DNA from: Achromobacter sp. Bel
Lineage (GTDB): Bacteria; Pseudomonadota; Gammaproteobacteria; Burkholderiales; Burkholderiaceae_B
Length of the DNA: 64,000 nucleotides
Reading direction: 5' to 3'
Assembly (NCBI RefSeq): GCF_012928505.1
Contig: NZ_JABBJN010000032.1
Location: 1 to 64,000 of the forward strand
In this document: positions 9,938 to 18,570 of the stretch, in pieces
How the letters are laid out: each line of letters starts with the position of its first letter
Position numbering within the stretch: position 1 is the stretch's first letter
Made by a program: the position numbers and the translations under genes
Notes under the pieces: model-generated
Told to the model about the DNA's origin: nothing
Seen by the model: only the letters and a program-made list of their open reading frames with translations
The model's database searches: none

Positions 9938-10879
9938 ATGCGCGGACCCTCCCCTTCCAAAGATGTGCGCCTGCCCCCGCTGGCCGCCATCCAGGCCTTC
10001 GAAGCCGCCGCCCGGCTGGGCTCGTTCGAACGCGCCAGCGAAGAACTCTTCGTCACCGCCAGCGCCATCGGCAAGCGCATCGCCGCGCTGGAAGCGTTGC
10101 TGGACGTGTCGCTGTTCATCCGCAGCAGCCGCGGCGCCACCCTCAGCGCCGCCGGACGGGACTACCTGAACCAGGTGCGCACCGCGCTGGACCTGCTGTC
10201 CGACGCCTCGCTGCACAAGCGCGGCGAACCCAAACCGGAACCGCTGCGCGTCGTCTCCACGCCCACCTTCGCCCGCCAGGTGCTGATCCCCTATCTGCCC
10301 AGTTTCACGGCCGCGCATCCCGACGTCGAACTGGAAATCATGCTGTCCATCCCCTACCTGGACATCATGCCCCCCAACGCCGACGTCTGGATACGGTTCG
10401 GCAGCGGCAAGTATCCCGGCCTGCAGGCGCGGCAACTCACGGCGGACCCGGTGTTCGCCGTGTGCTCGCCGTCGTACCTGGCCAAACATGGCCCGTTCCA
10501 CCGCCCGGCCGATCTGGCCCAAGCCGGCCTGCTGCGTTGTCCCATGGAGCCCTGGCGCCCCTGGCTGGACGCGGCCGGCCTGGACTGGCCCGAGCCCTCG
10601 CGCGGGGTCTGGCTGGTGGACCTGGGCATGATGCTGGCCGCCGCTCGTGCCGGCCAGGGCCTGGCTCTGACCCGTCGAACGTTGGCCGCCGAATGGCTGG
10701 ATGAAGGCAAACTGGTGCGCGTGCTGGACATCGACATCCCCGGCGAATCCCAGTACTACCTGTGCACCGAAAGCGCGCGCCCGCCGGGCCGCGCGGTCCA
10801 AGCGTTTTCCCTATGGCTGGAAGACGTGTGCAAACTGGCATCCCAATGGCCACGCGGCCTGCCGGCCCGTCAGGAATAA
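9938..10879 (+). CDS. LysR-family transcriptional regulator, GcvA-like
   Basis: This 313-residue regulator has an HTH of the GcvA type (LAAIQAFEAAARLGSFERAS, then TASAIGKRIAALEALLDVSLF) and a substrate-binding-like domain (RQVLIPYLPSFTAAHPDVELEI). The ATG at 9938 opens MRGPSPSKDVRLPPLAAIQ, the expected start. The open frame extends 810 bp further upstream, but that part is antiparallel noise over the exporter gene. It stands alone after a terminator and is followed by a 334-bp gap before the ABC transporter operon. Its target is not evident. Confidence 0.82.
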   Translation: MRGPSPSKDVRLPPLAAIQAFEAAARLGSFERASEELFVTASAIGKRIAALEALLDVSLFIRSSRGATLSAAGRDYLNQVRTALDLLSDASLHKRGEPKPEPLRVVSTPTFARQVLIPYLPSFTAAHPDVELEIMLSIPYLDIMPPNADVWIRFGSGKYPGLQARQLTADPVFAVCSPSYLAKHGPFHRPADLAQAGLLRCPMEPWRPWLDAAGLDWPEPSRGVWLVDLGMMLAAARAGQGLALTRRTLAAEWLDEGKLVRVLDIDIPGESQYYLCTESARPPGRAVQAFSLWLEDVCKLASQWPRGLPARQE

Positions 10880-11213
10880 ATTTCCAGTAAAGGGCGGAAC
10901 GAATTTCCGCGCGCCTGCCGCCTGCGCTGGCTAGCATGCGGCCAACGCGGCTGTCCGCCCGTCGCACGCGGTGGCGCCCCGCAAGCCCCGCCTTGCCCGC
11001 CGGTCCATGCTGCATTGCGACGCATGGCCCGCGCCCCTTGCGCCTGTACTAGGTATTTACGCGGAAAAACCCCGCCGGGTCAGATTCGCGTAAGCGATTA
11101 AGCAGACAGTCACAACACGCAACACAGGAGAGCGCCGCAACATTCGATTTCCCGCCGTCGGGCGCCGGCACACGGTTTTCCACGCAGTTCATCTAATTAC
11201 AACGGAGACATCC
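10880..11213. promoter_or_regulatory. Upstream region of the first branched-chain ABC operon
   Basis: This 334-bp non-coding stretch precedes the binding-protein gene. CGGAG lies about 8 bp before its ATG at 11214. The promoter must be here, but I see no convincing -35/-10 pair. A purine-rich tract with CACAGGAGAG (near 11125) does not precede a usable frame. No riboswitch motif is recognisable. Confidence 0.4.
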
Positions 11214-12377
11214 ATGGATTTTCGTTTGAAGCTGCTAGCAGGAACCCTTGCGTTTGCCGCATCGGCCGGGTCTTTCGCCGCCGACCCCATCAAGATCGGC
11301 GTGGCCGGCCCCTACACCGGCGGCTCCTCATCCATGGGCGTGAGCATGCGCGATGGTGTGCGGCTTGCCATTGAAGAAATCAACAAGAACGGCGGCGTGC
11401 TCGGACGCCAGTTGGTGGCTGTCGAGCGCGACGACGAGGCCAAGAACGAACGCGGCGTGCAGATCGCCCAGGAATTGATCAACAAGGAGCAGGTGGCGGC
11501 CACGGTCGGCTACATCAATACGGGCGTGGCGCTGGCCTCGCAACGCTTCTACCAGGACGCCAAGATCCCGGTCTTCAACAACGTGGCCACCGGCAGCGTG
11601 ATCACGCACCAGTTCAAGGCCCCGGAATACCCCGACAACTACGTGTTCCGCAACGCGGCGCATGACAGCATCCAGGCCCCGATGATCGTGGAAGAAGCGA
11701 TCACCCGCCGCGGCTACAAGAAGGTCGCGATCCTGGCCGACTCCACCAACTATGGCCAGTTGGGCCGCGAAGACCTGGAAAAGGCGCTGGACGCCAAGGG
11801 CATCAAGGCCGTGGCCGTGGAAAAGTTCAACATCAAGGACGTCGACATGACGGCCCAGCTGTTGAAGGCCAAGGCCGCCGGTGCCGAAGCCGTGCTGACC
11901 TACGGCATCGGCCCGGAACTGGCGCAGATCGCCAACGGCATGACCAAGCTGGGCTGGAAGGTGCCGATCATCGGCAGCTGGACCCTGTCGATGGCCAACT
12001 ACATCGACAACTCGGGCGCCAACGGTGAAGGCGCGCGCATGCCGCAGACCTTCATCCAGGACCCCGACACCGCGAAGCGCAAGGCGTTCATCGACGCCTA
12101 CCTGGCCAAGTTCAAGCCCAAGAACAACCGCATCGATTCCCCGGTGTCTGCGGCCCAGGGCTACGACTCGATCTTCCTGTTGGCCGCGGCCATCAAGCAG
12201 GCCAACTCCACCGACGGCCCGAAGGTCCGCGAAGCGCTTGAAAACCTGCAAACGCCGGTCGAAGGCGTGGTGATGACCTACAACAAGCCGTTTACTCACG
12301 ACAACCACGACGCGATCACCGCGAAGGAAGTGGTCATCGGCGAGGTCAAGGGCGGACGCGTCGTCAAGGCCAACTGA
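11214..12377 (+). CDS. livK: Branched-chain amino acid ABC transporter, periplasmic binding protein
   Basis: This 387-residue type I periplasmic binding protein starts with a Sec signal peptide (1-23, ending SFAAD). The Leu/Ile/Val-binding fold follows: DPIKIGVAGPYTGGSSSMG, then GVRLAIEEINKNGGVLGRQL and AEAVLTYGIGPELAQIANGM. It captures branched-chain or related amino acids and passes them to the permeases encoded next. It is the first gene of livK-livH-livMG-livF. Two strong hairpins lie between it and livH, a common way of giving the binding protein a higher expression level. The exact substrate cannot be read from sequence. Confidence 0.9.
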   Translation: MDFRLKLLAGTLAFAASAGSFAADPIKIGVAGPYTGGSSSMGVSMRDGVRLAIEEINKNGGVLGRQLVAVERDDEAKNERGVQIAQELINKEQVAATVGYINTGVALASQRFYQDAKIPVFNNVATGSVITHQFKAPEYPDNYVFRNAAHDSIQAPMIVEEAITRRGYKKVAILADSTNYGQLGREDLEKALDAKGIKAVAVEKFNIKDVDMTAQLLKAKAAGAEAVLTYGIGPELAQIANGMTKLGWKVPIIGSWTLSMANYIDNSGANGEGARMPQTFIQDPDTAKRKAFIDAYLAKFKPKNNRIDSPVSAAQGYDSIFLLAAAIKQANSTDGPKVREALENLQTPVEGVVMTYNKPFTHDNHDAITAKEVVIGEVKGGRVVKAN

Positions 12378-12394
12378 GCATCAAGTAGCAGGTA

Positions 12395-12443
12395 GGCGGC
12401 GGCTTCCCGGCCGCCGCCGCCCGCGCCCCGGATCGGGCGCGGG
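12395..12443 (+). other. Tandem hairpins between livK and livH
   Basis: Two perfect 9-bp stems lie back to back: GGCGGCGGC 12395-12403 with GCCGCCGCC 12410-12418, and CCCGCGCCC 12420-12428 with GGGCGCGGG 12435-12443. No T-run follows, so full termination is unlikely. They probably protect the upstream mRNA from 3' exonucleases or attenuate read-through, keeping the binding protein in excess. Confidence 0.6.
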
Positions 12444-12516
12444 GCATGCAGCCGCCTGAAAACAGCGTTCTGCCCAAGGGCGTTGGGACGGAACACAGCG
12501 CCTCAAGACACACACC

Positions 12517-13389
12517 ATGATTCTTCTACAGCTTATTTATAGCGGTATCGCGCTAGGCATGATCTATGCCGTCATCGCGTTCGGATACCAGCTTACTTTC
12601 GCCACGTCGGGCACCTTGAACTTCGGCCAGGGCGAAGCCCTGATGCTGGGCGCGCTGGTCGGGCTGACGCTGGTCGGCCTGGGCGTGAACTACTGGGTCA
12701 TGATTCCCATCGTCTGCATTTTCGGCTTCGCACAAGGCGCACTCGTCGAACGGGTCGGCGTGCGGCCGGCCATCAAGACGCGGTCGGAGTTCGGCTGGAT
12801 CATGGCAACCATCGCCTTGGGGATCATCTTCAAGAACGTGGCCGAAAACATCTGGGGCCGCGACGACCTGCGCTTTCCCTCCCCGCTACCCGAAGCGCCG
12901 ATCCAGGTGTTCGGCGCGAACGTGCTGCCCATGGAACTGCTGGTTGTGTTCGGCGCGCTGGGCATGATGATTCTGGTGGAGATCTTCAACCGCAAGTCCA
13001 TCTACGGCAAGGCCTTCGTCGCCACCTCGAATGATCGCGACGCGGCCGGCCTGATGGGCATCAACACGGGCATGGTGATCACGTTTTCCTATGCGCTGTC
13101 GTCGCTGACGGCCGCGTTCGCCGGCGTCCTGGTGGCGCCGCTGACGCTGACCGGCGCGACCATGGGCGCGGTGCTGGGGCTTAAGGCATTCGCCGTGGCG
13201 ATCATCGGCGGCCTGTCCAGCGGGATGGGCGTCGTGGTGGGCGGGCTGATCCTCGGGATCGCCGAAACGACCACCGGTTTCTATCTTTCGACGGGGTACA
13301 AAGACGTGCCGGGATTGGTGTTGCTGCTGCTCGTTCTGACCTTCAAGCCCGCCGGCCTGTTCGGCAAGACCGCGATCAAGAAGGTGTAA
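12517..13389 (+). CDS. livH: Branched-chain amino acid ABC transporter permease
   Basis: This 290-residue polytopic inner-membrane permease has the LivH signatures SGIALGMIYAVIAFGYQLTF and GTLNFGQGEALMLG near the N-terminus, and LKAFAVAIIGGLSSGMG toward the end (the loop contacting the ATPases). It pairs with the LivM half of the following fusion gene to form the channel. The stop is 3 bp from the next start, so translation is probably coupled. Confidence 0.93.
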   Translation: MILLQLIYSGIALGMIYAVIAFGYQLTFATSGTLNFGQGEALMLGALVGLTLVGLGVNYWVMIPIVCIFGFAQGALVERVGVRPAIKTRSEFGWIMATIALGIIFKNVAENIWGRDDLRFPSPLPEAPIQVFGANVLPMELLVVFGALGMMILVEIFNRKSIYGKAFVATSNDRDAAGLMGINTGMVITFSYALSSLTAAFAGVLVAPLTLTGATMGAVLGLKAFAVAIIGGLSSGMGVVVGGLILGIAETTTGFYLSTGYKDVPGLVLLLLVLTFKPAGLFGKTAIKKV

Positions 13390-13392
13390 GCG

Positions 13393-15321
13393 ATGAAACC
13401 CTTGCATCTATTGCTTTCCGTCGTGGCCGTAGCCTGCCTGGCCGCCGTGCCGCTGGGCGTGACCAACACGTACTACCTGCACCTGATCGAAACGATCATG
13501 ATCTATTCGATCCTGCTGTTCGGGCTCGATATCGTGGTGGGCTACACCGGCCAGGTGTCGCTGGGTCATGCCGGGCTGTTCGGCATCGGCTCATACGTCG
13601 CCGGCGTGCTGTTCTTCCATCTGCAGATGCCCATCTGGGTGATCCTTCCCGCCGCCATCCTGATCGCGGCGGCGTTCGGCGTGGTGCTGGCGCTGCCCGC
13701 GCTGCGGGTCACCGGGCCGTACCTGGCCATGGTGACGCTGGCCTTCGGCACCATCATCCAGATCCTGATCAACGAGATGACCTTCATGACCGAAGGCCCC
13801 TTAGGCATCAAGATCCCCAAGCCGTCGATCGGCGGGCACATCCTGACGAAAAGCGAGTACTTCTGGTTGGTGGGCGCGCTGCTGGTGATCTCGCTGATCG
13901 TCGTGCACCGCATCATGAAGTCGCATCTGGGCCGTTCCTTCGAGGCCCTGCGCGACAGCCCGATCGCCTCTGACTGCATGGGCGTGTCGGTCTACCGGCA
14001 CAAAGTGTTCGCCTTCGTGATCAGCGCCGGTTTCGCCGGGCTGGCGGGCGCGCTGTACTCGTATTCCGAACAGTACATCTCGCCCAACACGTACAACTTC
14101 GAACTGACCATCCTGTTCCTGCTGGCCATCATCATGGGCGGCCGCAAGAGCCGCACGGGCGCCCTGCTTGGCGCATCCATCATCGTGCTGCTGCCCAAGA
14201 TGCTGGACGACATCGGCACCTTCCGGCTGATCGCTCTGGCCGTGGCCATCCTGGTAACGGTGGGCAGCATCGTAGCGGTGTCCAAGGGCCGCGCGGAACC
14301 CCGGCGCGTGGTGGTGCCCGTCGTCGGCACCATCGTGCTGGCGGTCTTCTCGTATTGGCTGGACGCCGTGACCGACTGGCGCCTGACCATCTTCGGCGCC
14401 ATGATCCTGTTCGTCGTGTACTACCTGCCCGACGGCATCGTCGGCTTCGTGCGCAACCTGTTCTTCTCGACCCGCCGCGCGGCGCTGACGGTCAAGACGG
14501 ACCTGGTGAAGGAACAGGACGCGGTCCCCGAGGCAGCGGCCGTGGCCGGCAAGGGCGAAACGCTGCTGACCGCCAAGAGCGTGCTGATGCAGTTCGGCGG
14601 CTTGAAAGCGCTGAACGAGGTGGACCTGACCGTCAAGCGCGGCACCATCCACGGCCTGATCGGACCCAACGGGTCCGGCAAGAGCACCATGATGAACGTG
14701 CTGACCGGCATCTATGTGCCGACGGCCGGCGCGGTGGAATTCTCGGGCAAGTCGCTGGTCGGCCTGGCGCCTGCGGACATCGCCGCCGCCGGTATCGCCC
14801 GCACGTTCCAGAACGTGCAGCTGTTCGGTGAAATGACCGCGCTTGAGAACGTGCTGGTGGGCCTGCACCACACCTTCACGACCGGGCTGGCCGGCATCGC
14901 GCTGCGCACGCCGAAGTGGAAGGGCGAAGAGCAAGGCGCCCGCGCCCGCGCCATGGCGCTGCTGGAATTCGTGGGCCTGGAATCGCTGGCCAATGAAGAA
15001 GCCCGCAACTTGCCCTACGGCAAGCAACGCCTGCTGGAAATCGCCCGCGCGCTGGCGCTGGATCCGCAACTGCTGTTGCTGGACGAACCCGCGGCCGGGC
15101 TGACTGCCCCCGACATCGTGGAGCTGCTGGCCATCATCCGCAAGGTTCGCGACCACGGCATCACGCAGATCCTCATCGAACACCATATGGATGTGGTGAT
15201 GGGAGTGTGCGACACCGTGTCGGTGCTGGACTTCGGCCAGAAGATCGCCGAAGGCCTGCCGAACGAGGTGCAAAGCAACGCCAAGGTTATCGAGGCGTAT
15301 CTGGGCGGCGCGCCCGCCTGA
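13393..15321 (+). CDS. Fused branched-chain ABC permease and ATPase (LivM-LivG)
   Basis: This 642-residue protein joins two subunits that are usually separate. Residues 1 to about 345 are a LivM permease (IVVGYTGQVSLGHAGLFGIGSYVAG, then GRSFEALRDSPIASDCMGV). A short linker follows, and from about residue 385 a LivG ATPase with Walker A GPNGSGKST, the BCAA-specific GIARTFQNVQLFGEMTALEN block, signature LPYGKQRLLEIARALAL, Walker B LLLLDEPAAGL and the switch His in IEHHMDVVM. No stop or frameshift separates them. Such fusions recur in Burkholderiales. It works with LivH and the separate LivF. Confidence 0.93.
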   Translation: MKPLHLLLSVVAVACLAAVPLGVTNTYYLHLIETIMIYSILLFGLDIVVGYTGQVSLGHAGLFGIGSYVAGVLFFHLQMPIWVILPAAILIAAAFGVVLALPALRVTGPYLAMVTLAFGTIIQILINEMTFMTEGPLGIKIPKPSIGGHILTKSEYFWLVGALLVISLIVVHRIMKSHLGRSFEALRDSPIASDCMGVSVYRHKVFAFVISAGFAGLAGALYSYSEQYISPNTYNFELTILFLLAIIMGGRKSRTGALLGASIIVLLPKMLDDIGTFRLIALAVAILVTVGSIVAVSKGRAEPRRVVVPVVGTIVLAVFSYWLDAVTDWRLTIFGAMILFVVYYLPDGIVGFVRNLFFSTRRAALTVKTDLVKEQDAVPEAAAVAGKGETLLTAKSVLMQFGGLKALNEVDLTVKRGTIHGLIGPNGSGKSTMMNVLTGIYVPTAGAVEFSGKSLVGLAPADIAAAGIARTFQNVQLFGEMTALENVLVGLHHTFTTGLAGIALRTPKWKGEEQGARARAMALLEFVGLESLANEEARNLPYGKQRLLEIARALALDPQLLLLDEPAAGLTAPDIVELLAIIRKVRDHGITQILIEHHMDVVMGVCDTVSVLDFGQKIAEGLPNEVQSNAKVIEAYLGGAPA

Positions 15322-15339
15322 CGCCAAGAGGACAACAAG

Positions 15340-16062
15340 ATGCTATCGATCAAGAATCTGGAAGCGGGTTACGGCAAGGTGAAAGTGCTGCACGGCATCA
15401 GCATGGAGGTGCCGAAGGCGAAGGTCGTGACGCTGATCGGCTCCAACGGCGCCGGCAAGACCACCACGATGCGCGCGCTGTCCGGCATGATCCGCCCGAC
15501 CGCGGGCGAAGTCACGCTAAGCGGCAAACGCATCGACGGCCTGGAATCCCACCGCATCGCGCGGCTGGGCCTGGCCCATTCGCCCGAGGGCCGCCGTGTT
15601 TTCCCGACGCTGTCGGTGACCGACAACCTGCTGCTGGGCGCTTTCCCGCGCCTGACCGGCAGCCGCCCCAAGGGCGATGTGCAGGCCGACCTGGGCCGTG
15701 CCATGGACCTGTTCCCGCGCCTGAAGGAACGCCGCGAGCAATTGGCCGGCACGCTGTCGGGAGGTGAGCAGCAGATGCTGGCCATGGCGCGCGCGGTGAT
15801 GCTGAATCCTGAACTGGTGCTGCTGGACGAACCGTCGATGGGGCTGGCGCCGATCCTGGTGGAAGAGGTGTTCCGGATCATTGCGCGGTTAAAGGACGAG
15901 GGCGTGACGATGCTGCTGGTGGAACAGTTCGCCGCCGCCGCGTTGAACGTGGCGGATTACGGGTACGTGCTGGAGAACGGGCGCATTTCCGTGCATGGGA
16001 GTGCAGAGAAGTTACGGGATGATCCGGCGGTGGTGGCGGCTTATCTTGGGGGTGGGCATTAA
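15340..16062 (+). CDS. livF: Branched-chain amino acid ABC transporter ATPase LivF
   Basis: This 240-residue ABC ATPase has Walker A GSNGAGKTTT, the LivF-type LAHSPEGRRVFPTLSVTDNL, signature LSGGEQQMLAMARAVM, Walker B LVLLDEPSMGLAP and a C-terminal VAAYLGGGH. It forms the ATPase dimer with the LivG half of the fusion protein. The start follows AAGAGGACAACAAG, with GAGG placed about 8 bp upstream. It is the last gene of the operon. A 513-bp non-coding region lies beyond, and no simple T-tailed terminator is seen right after the stop. Confidence 0.93.
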   Translation: MLSIKNLEAGYGKVKVLHGISMEVPKAKVVTLIGSNGAGKTTTMRALSGMIRPTAGEVTLSGKRIDGLESHRIARLGLAHSPEGRRVFPTLSVTDNLLLGAFPRLTGSRPKGDVQADLGRAMDLFPRLKERREQLAGTLSGGEQQMLAMARAVMLNPELVLLDEPSMGLAPILVEEVFRIIARLKDEGVTMLLVEQFAAAALNVADYGYVLENGRISVHGSAEKLRDDPAVVAAYLGGGH

Positions 16063-16575
16063 AGGGCTTTTTGTGCGTGGGCGGTAGGGTTCTTAAGACG
16101 CCTGACGCACCGGCGGCCTGCGGGATGCGGGTCAACGATTGCGGTCCGGAGCCTCCGCTCCGGACTTCCCCTTCGTCATCTTCGTCGTTGCCTACGGCAA
16201 CTGCCTTCAGATTCCCTCGGGCTTATCGACTCCCCGCATCCCGCAGGCCGCCGGCGCGCCAGGCTCCATCAGTTGCAATCTCACCGCGGCCGGGGCGAAT
16301 GGCTTGCTTTGGCTTCGCACCCCCGGCGGGGTGGGGTGGAAGATCTTGCGGGGCCCGCCCCATACCGGCCGCGCAGGCGGCCTCGTGGGGCCTACGCGGC
16401 GTCTTGCGGTGCGATGATGTCGCTTCGCGCGCGGTGCGTGCGATGTCGAGCATTGGTCTCGTGACGGATTTGCCGCGCCGCCCCCAGCCTACGGTGAGTG
16501 CGAGACAGTCTCCCTCTTAGACGGGCGACCTACGAAGCTCACCCACCCGCGCCGCAAAACCAAAGCAATCAACGA
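16063..16575. repeat. Non-coding region with a long separated inverted repeat
   Basis: No plausible gene lies in these 513 bp. A 22-bp sequence (CCGGCGGCCTGCGGGATGCG plus GG, about 16110-16131) recurs inverted at about 16233-16254, as CCGCATCCCGCAGGCCGCCGG. Between the arms are a perfect 9-bp hairpin (GTCCGGAGC/GCTCCGGAC, loop CTCC, 16143-16164) and smaller stems. The arms suggest the ends of a small non-autonomous element or a compound repeat; no transposase is present. The remainder up to ohr is GC-rich without recognised features. Confidence 0.5.
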
Positions 16576-17001
16576 TCAGACAATCGTCAACGTCACATCA
16601 ATATTGCCGCGCGTCGCGTTCGAGTACGGGCAAACGATATGCGCCGCGGCCACCAGCTTCTCGGCCAACTCGCGCTCCATCCCGGGCAACGAGATCTTCA
16701 ATTCCACTTCGATGCCGAAGCCCGTGGGGATCGGGCCGATGCCGACGATGCCGTTTACCGACACGTCCGACGGGATGGCGATCTTGTCGCGGCCGCCGAC
16801 GAACTTCATCGCGCCCAGGAAGCAGGCCGAATAGCCCACGGCGAACAGTTGTTCCGGGTTGGTGCCGGCCGCACCTGCGCCGCCCAGCTCGCGCGGGGTG
16901 GTCAGCTTGACGTCGAGGTTGCCGTCATCGCTGACGCCACGGCCTTCACGGCCGCCGGTTGCGGTGGCGTTGGCGCGGTAGAGGACTTTTTCGATAGACA
17001 T
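16576..17001 (-). CDS. ohr: Organic hydroperoxide resistance protein, Ohr family
   Basis: This 141-residue thiol peroxidase reduces organic hydroperoxides with lipoyl thiols. Both redox cysteines are at the family positions: Cys60 in SACFLGAM and Cys124 in [16 protein letters not shown]. The conserved Arg-bearing N-terminal half ([19 protein letters not shown]) is also present. Length is typical. The ohrR repressor gene lies 164 bp upstream on the same strand, and repeated GCGCACTA-type motifs lie between, so peroxide-induced derepression is likely. Confidence 0.95.
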   Translation of the reverse strand: MSIEKVLYRANATATGGREGRGVSDDGNLDVKLTTPRELGGAGAAGTNPEQLFAVGYSACFLGAMKFVGGRDKIAIPSDVSVNGIVGIGPIPTGFGIEVELKISLPGMERELAEKLVAAAHIVCPYSNATRGNIDVTLTIV

Positions 17002-17098
17002 GGTGCGTTTCCTTTATAGGATGAAAGTTGAACTGCCTCGCCGGGCGGGCCCTCCCGCGCTGGCGCTTACCGATGACATGCAAACCCGCTGAACCACA

Positions 17099-17135
17099 TT
17101 AATAGCACACAACTATATCGCGCACTACTTATTTA
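17099..17135 (-). promoter_or_regulatory. Probable OhrR operator region of ohr
   Basis: The AT-rich stretch upstream of ohr has AATAGCACACAACTAT (17101-17116) and a second motif ATCGCGCACTACTTAT. The latter shares GCGCACTA-TTA with the palindrome upstream of ohrR. Two imperfect copies next to ohr and one perfect copy next to ohrR suggest a common repressor, OhrR. No footprint data are implied. Confidence 0.5.
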
Positions 17136-17165
17136 AGTGAATGACGACACGCGTCACCCTTTACT

Positions 17166-17627
17166 TCAAAGACTGTCGACCAGCTTTTCCCGCAGCGCAT
17201 GCAGCGTCTTCATCATCCCCTGCGCTTCGTCCAGCGTGCACTGCGCCGCGCCCGCAATGGCGTGGGGGACGGATTCCGCCTGCTCGCGCAGATCGCGCCC
17301 TTGCTTGGTCAGCGACACGATCACCTGGCGCTCGTCGTCCACGGCCCGCTTGCGGCTGACCAGGCCTGCGGCCTCCAGGCGCTTGAGCAACGGCGTCAGC
17401 GTCGCGGAATCCAGGAACAGGCGGTCGCCGATATCCGTCACCGTAATCTCGTCGCCCTCCCACAGCACCAGCATCACCAGATACTGCGGATAGGTCAGGT
17501 CCAGCCCGCGCAGCAGCTTGCGGTACACCTTGCTCATCGCCAGCGAGGTCGAGTACAGGGCGAAGCACAGCTGGCTGTCCAGCAGCAGCGGGTTGAACGC
17601 GCCTTTGGGTTTGGATCTGGATTTCAT
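17166..17627 (-). CDS. ohrR: MarR-family peroxide-sensing repressor OhrR
   Basis: This 153-residue MarR-family dimeric winged-helix repressor has the reactive cysteine near the N-terminus (Cys21 in [14 protein letters not shown]), as expected for OhrR. The HTH/wing runs through [28 protein letters not shown] and [10 protein letters not shown]. Organic peroxides oxidise the cysteine and release the repressor from ohr. Gene order (ohrR then ohr, same strand) and shared upstream motifs support this. A perfect AAATAG/CTATTT palindrome lies 12 bp before its start, suggesting autoregulation. Confidence 0.93.
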   Translation of the reverse strand: MKSRSKPKGAFNPLLLDSQLCFALYSTSLAMSKVYRKLLRGLDLTYPQYLVMLVLWEGDEITVTDIGDRLFLDSATLTPLLKRLEAAGLVSRKRAVDDERQVIVSLTKQGRDLREQAESVPHAIAGAAQCTLDEAQGMMKTLHALREKLVDSL

Positions 17628-17638
17628 TGTGCAATATT

Positions 17639-17654
17639 AAATAGCGCACTATTT
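17639..17654 (-). promoter_or_regulatory. Palindromic operator upstream of ohrR
   Basis: AAATAG-CGCA-CTATTT is a perfect inverted repeat with 6-bp arms and a 4-bp centre, 12 bp upstream of the ohrR start codon. Its GCGCACTATTTA half resembles the motif near ohr at 17120-17131, so autorepression by OhrR is the simplest reading. Confidence 0.6.
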
Positions 17655-17693
17655 ATCGTCAAGCGCTTTTTTCAAAAAGAAATCCGCACCCGA

Positions 17694-18401
17694 TCAGATT
17701 GCCGGCTCGCCCTCGACCGTGCTGCGGTCGGATCCGTAAAGTTTCAGGCCTTCAAGATCCAGCACCCGGACCGCACCGTATTCCACGTTCAAGAGGCCCG
17801 CCTCTTCCAGCTTGCGCAGCGCCTGGTTCGCGCGCTGGCGCGACACCCGGGCCAGATAGCCGACTTCTTCTTGCGTAATCGTCAGCCGCATCCCCATGCC
17901 GGGATACAGCAAAGGGTTGAAGAGCTCGGCCAGGCAGCGCGCCACGCGCGCGTCCGGATCCAGCAGGCGGTCGTACTCCGCCTTGCCGATGAATTGCGCC
18001 ACGCGCTCGTTCAGTTGATGCAGCAGGTAGCGGTTGAACGGGATGCTGGTGTCCAGCAACCAGTCGAACGTGGGCGCCGGCAGGCGGGCCACCACCGAAT
18101 CGCGCAGCGCGACGATGTCGTATTTGCGGACTTCGCGTTTCAGTAACGACCCTTCGCCGATCCAACCCCCGGCGGGCACGCCGGTCAGCGATGCGACCTT
18201 GCCCTCGGCATTGCCGACCGACACTTTGACCAACCCGGCCAATACGCCAATCCAAGCCTGGGCGAGTTCGCCTTTGCGCTCTATGATCGATCCGGCAACG
18301 GCTTGCTGCACGGTCAGGTCCCGCTCGACGCGCGTTTGCTGCTCGGCGTTGAGCAAGCGAAACCAGGCCGCGGCAAGTTGCAGGGAGTCGGCTAGCTGCA
18401 T
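17694..18401 (-). CDS. Crp/Fnr-family regulator divergent to the acyl-CoA synthetase operon
   Basis: This 235-residue protein has an N-terminal cyclic-nucleotide-binding-like beta roll (about 30-120), a dimerisation helix, and a C-terminal winged helix with LTITQEEVGYLARVSRQRANQALRKLEEAGLL. The only cysteine is in ARVARCLAEL, so it lacks the Fnr iron-sulfur cluster and is not an oxygen sensor of that kind. It is head to head with the 18571-27285 operon across 169 bp and probably controls it, perhaps with an acyl-CoA-type or other small effector. A small inverted repeat (GTTGG/CCAAC, 18444-18460) in the gap is a weak operator candidate. Confidence 0.82.
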   Translation of the reverse strand: MQLADSLQLAAAWFRLLNAEQQTRVERDLTVQQAVAGSIIERKGELAQAWIGVLAGLVKVSVGNAEGKVASLTGVPAGGWIGEGSLLKREVRKYDIVALRDSVVARLPAPTFDWLLDTSIPFNRYLLHQLNERVAQFIGKAEYDRLLDPDARVARCLAELFNPLLYPGMGMRLTITQEEVGYLARVSRQRANQALRKLEEAGLLNVEYGAVRVLDLEGLKLYGSDRSTVEGEPAI

Positions 18402-18570
18402 CGGGAATACCCTAAAAGTTCCTTGAATGTCGCGATGGTGACAGTTGGTAGCAACCCAACCTTATACCTTAACTCCTGCCGTAAATCTAAAACCAACTGG
18501 TCAAGCCCTTCACCGCCACTGCCGCTCCCGCGGACGCCTGGCGCGATGTGCCCAAACCGGAGGAGACAAC

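Noticed and set aside
9128-10879. A 583-codon open frame that would join an unknown N-terminus to the LysR gene
   Set aside because: The first 270 codons overlap the LysE/ArgO exporter in another frame. Only the LysR part from 9938 has family resemblance.
13801-15327. Long minus-strand frame opposite livM-livG
   Set aside because: His/Gln/Ala/Arg-rich shadow of a strong gene, with no motif.
16071-16520. Open frames between livF and ohr
   Set aside because: No ribosome site, no recognisable sequence, and composition dominated by inverted repeats.
17694-18401. Fnr-type oxygen sensor
   Set aside because: Only one cysteine is present and it is not near the N-terminus, so an Fnr-like iron-sulfur cluster cannot form.
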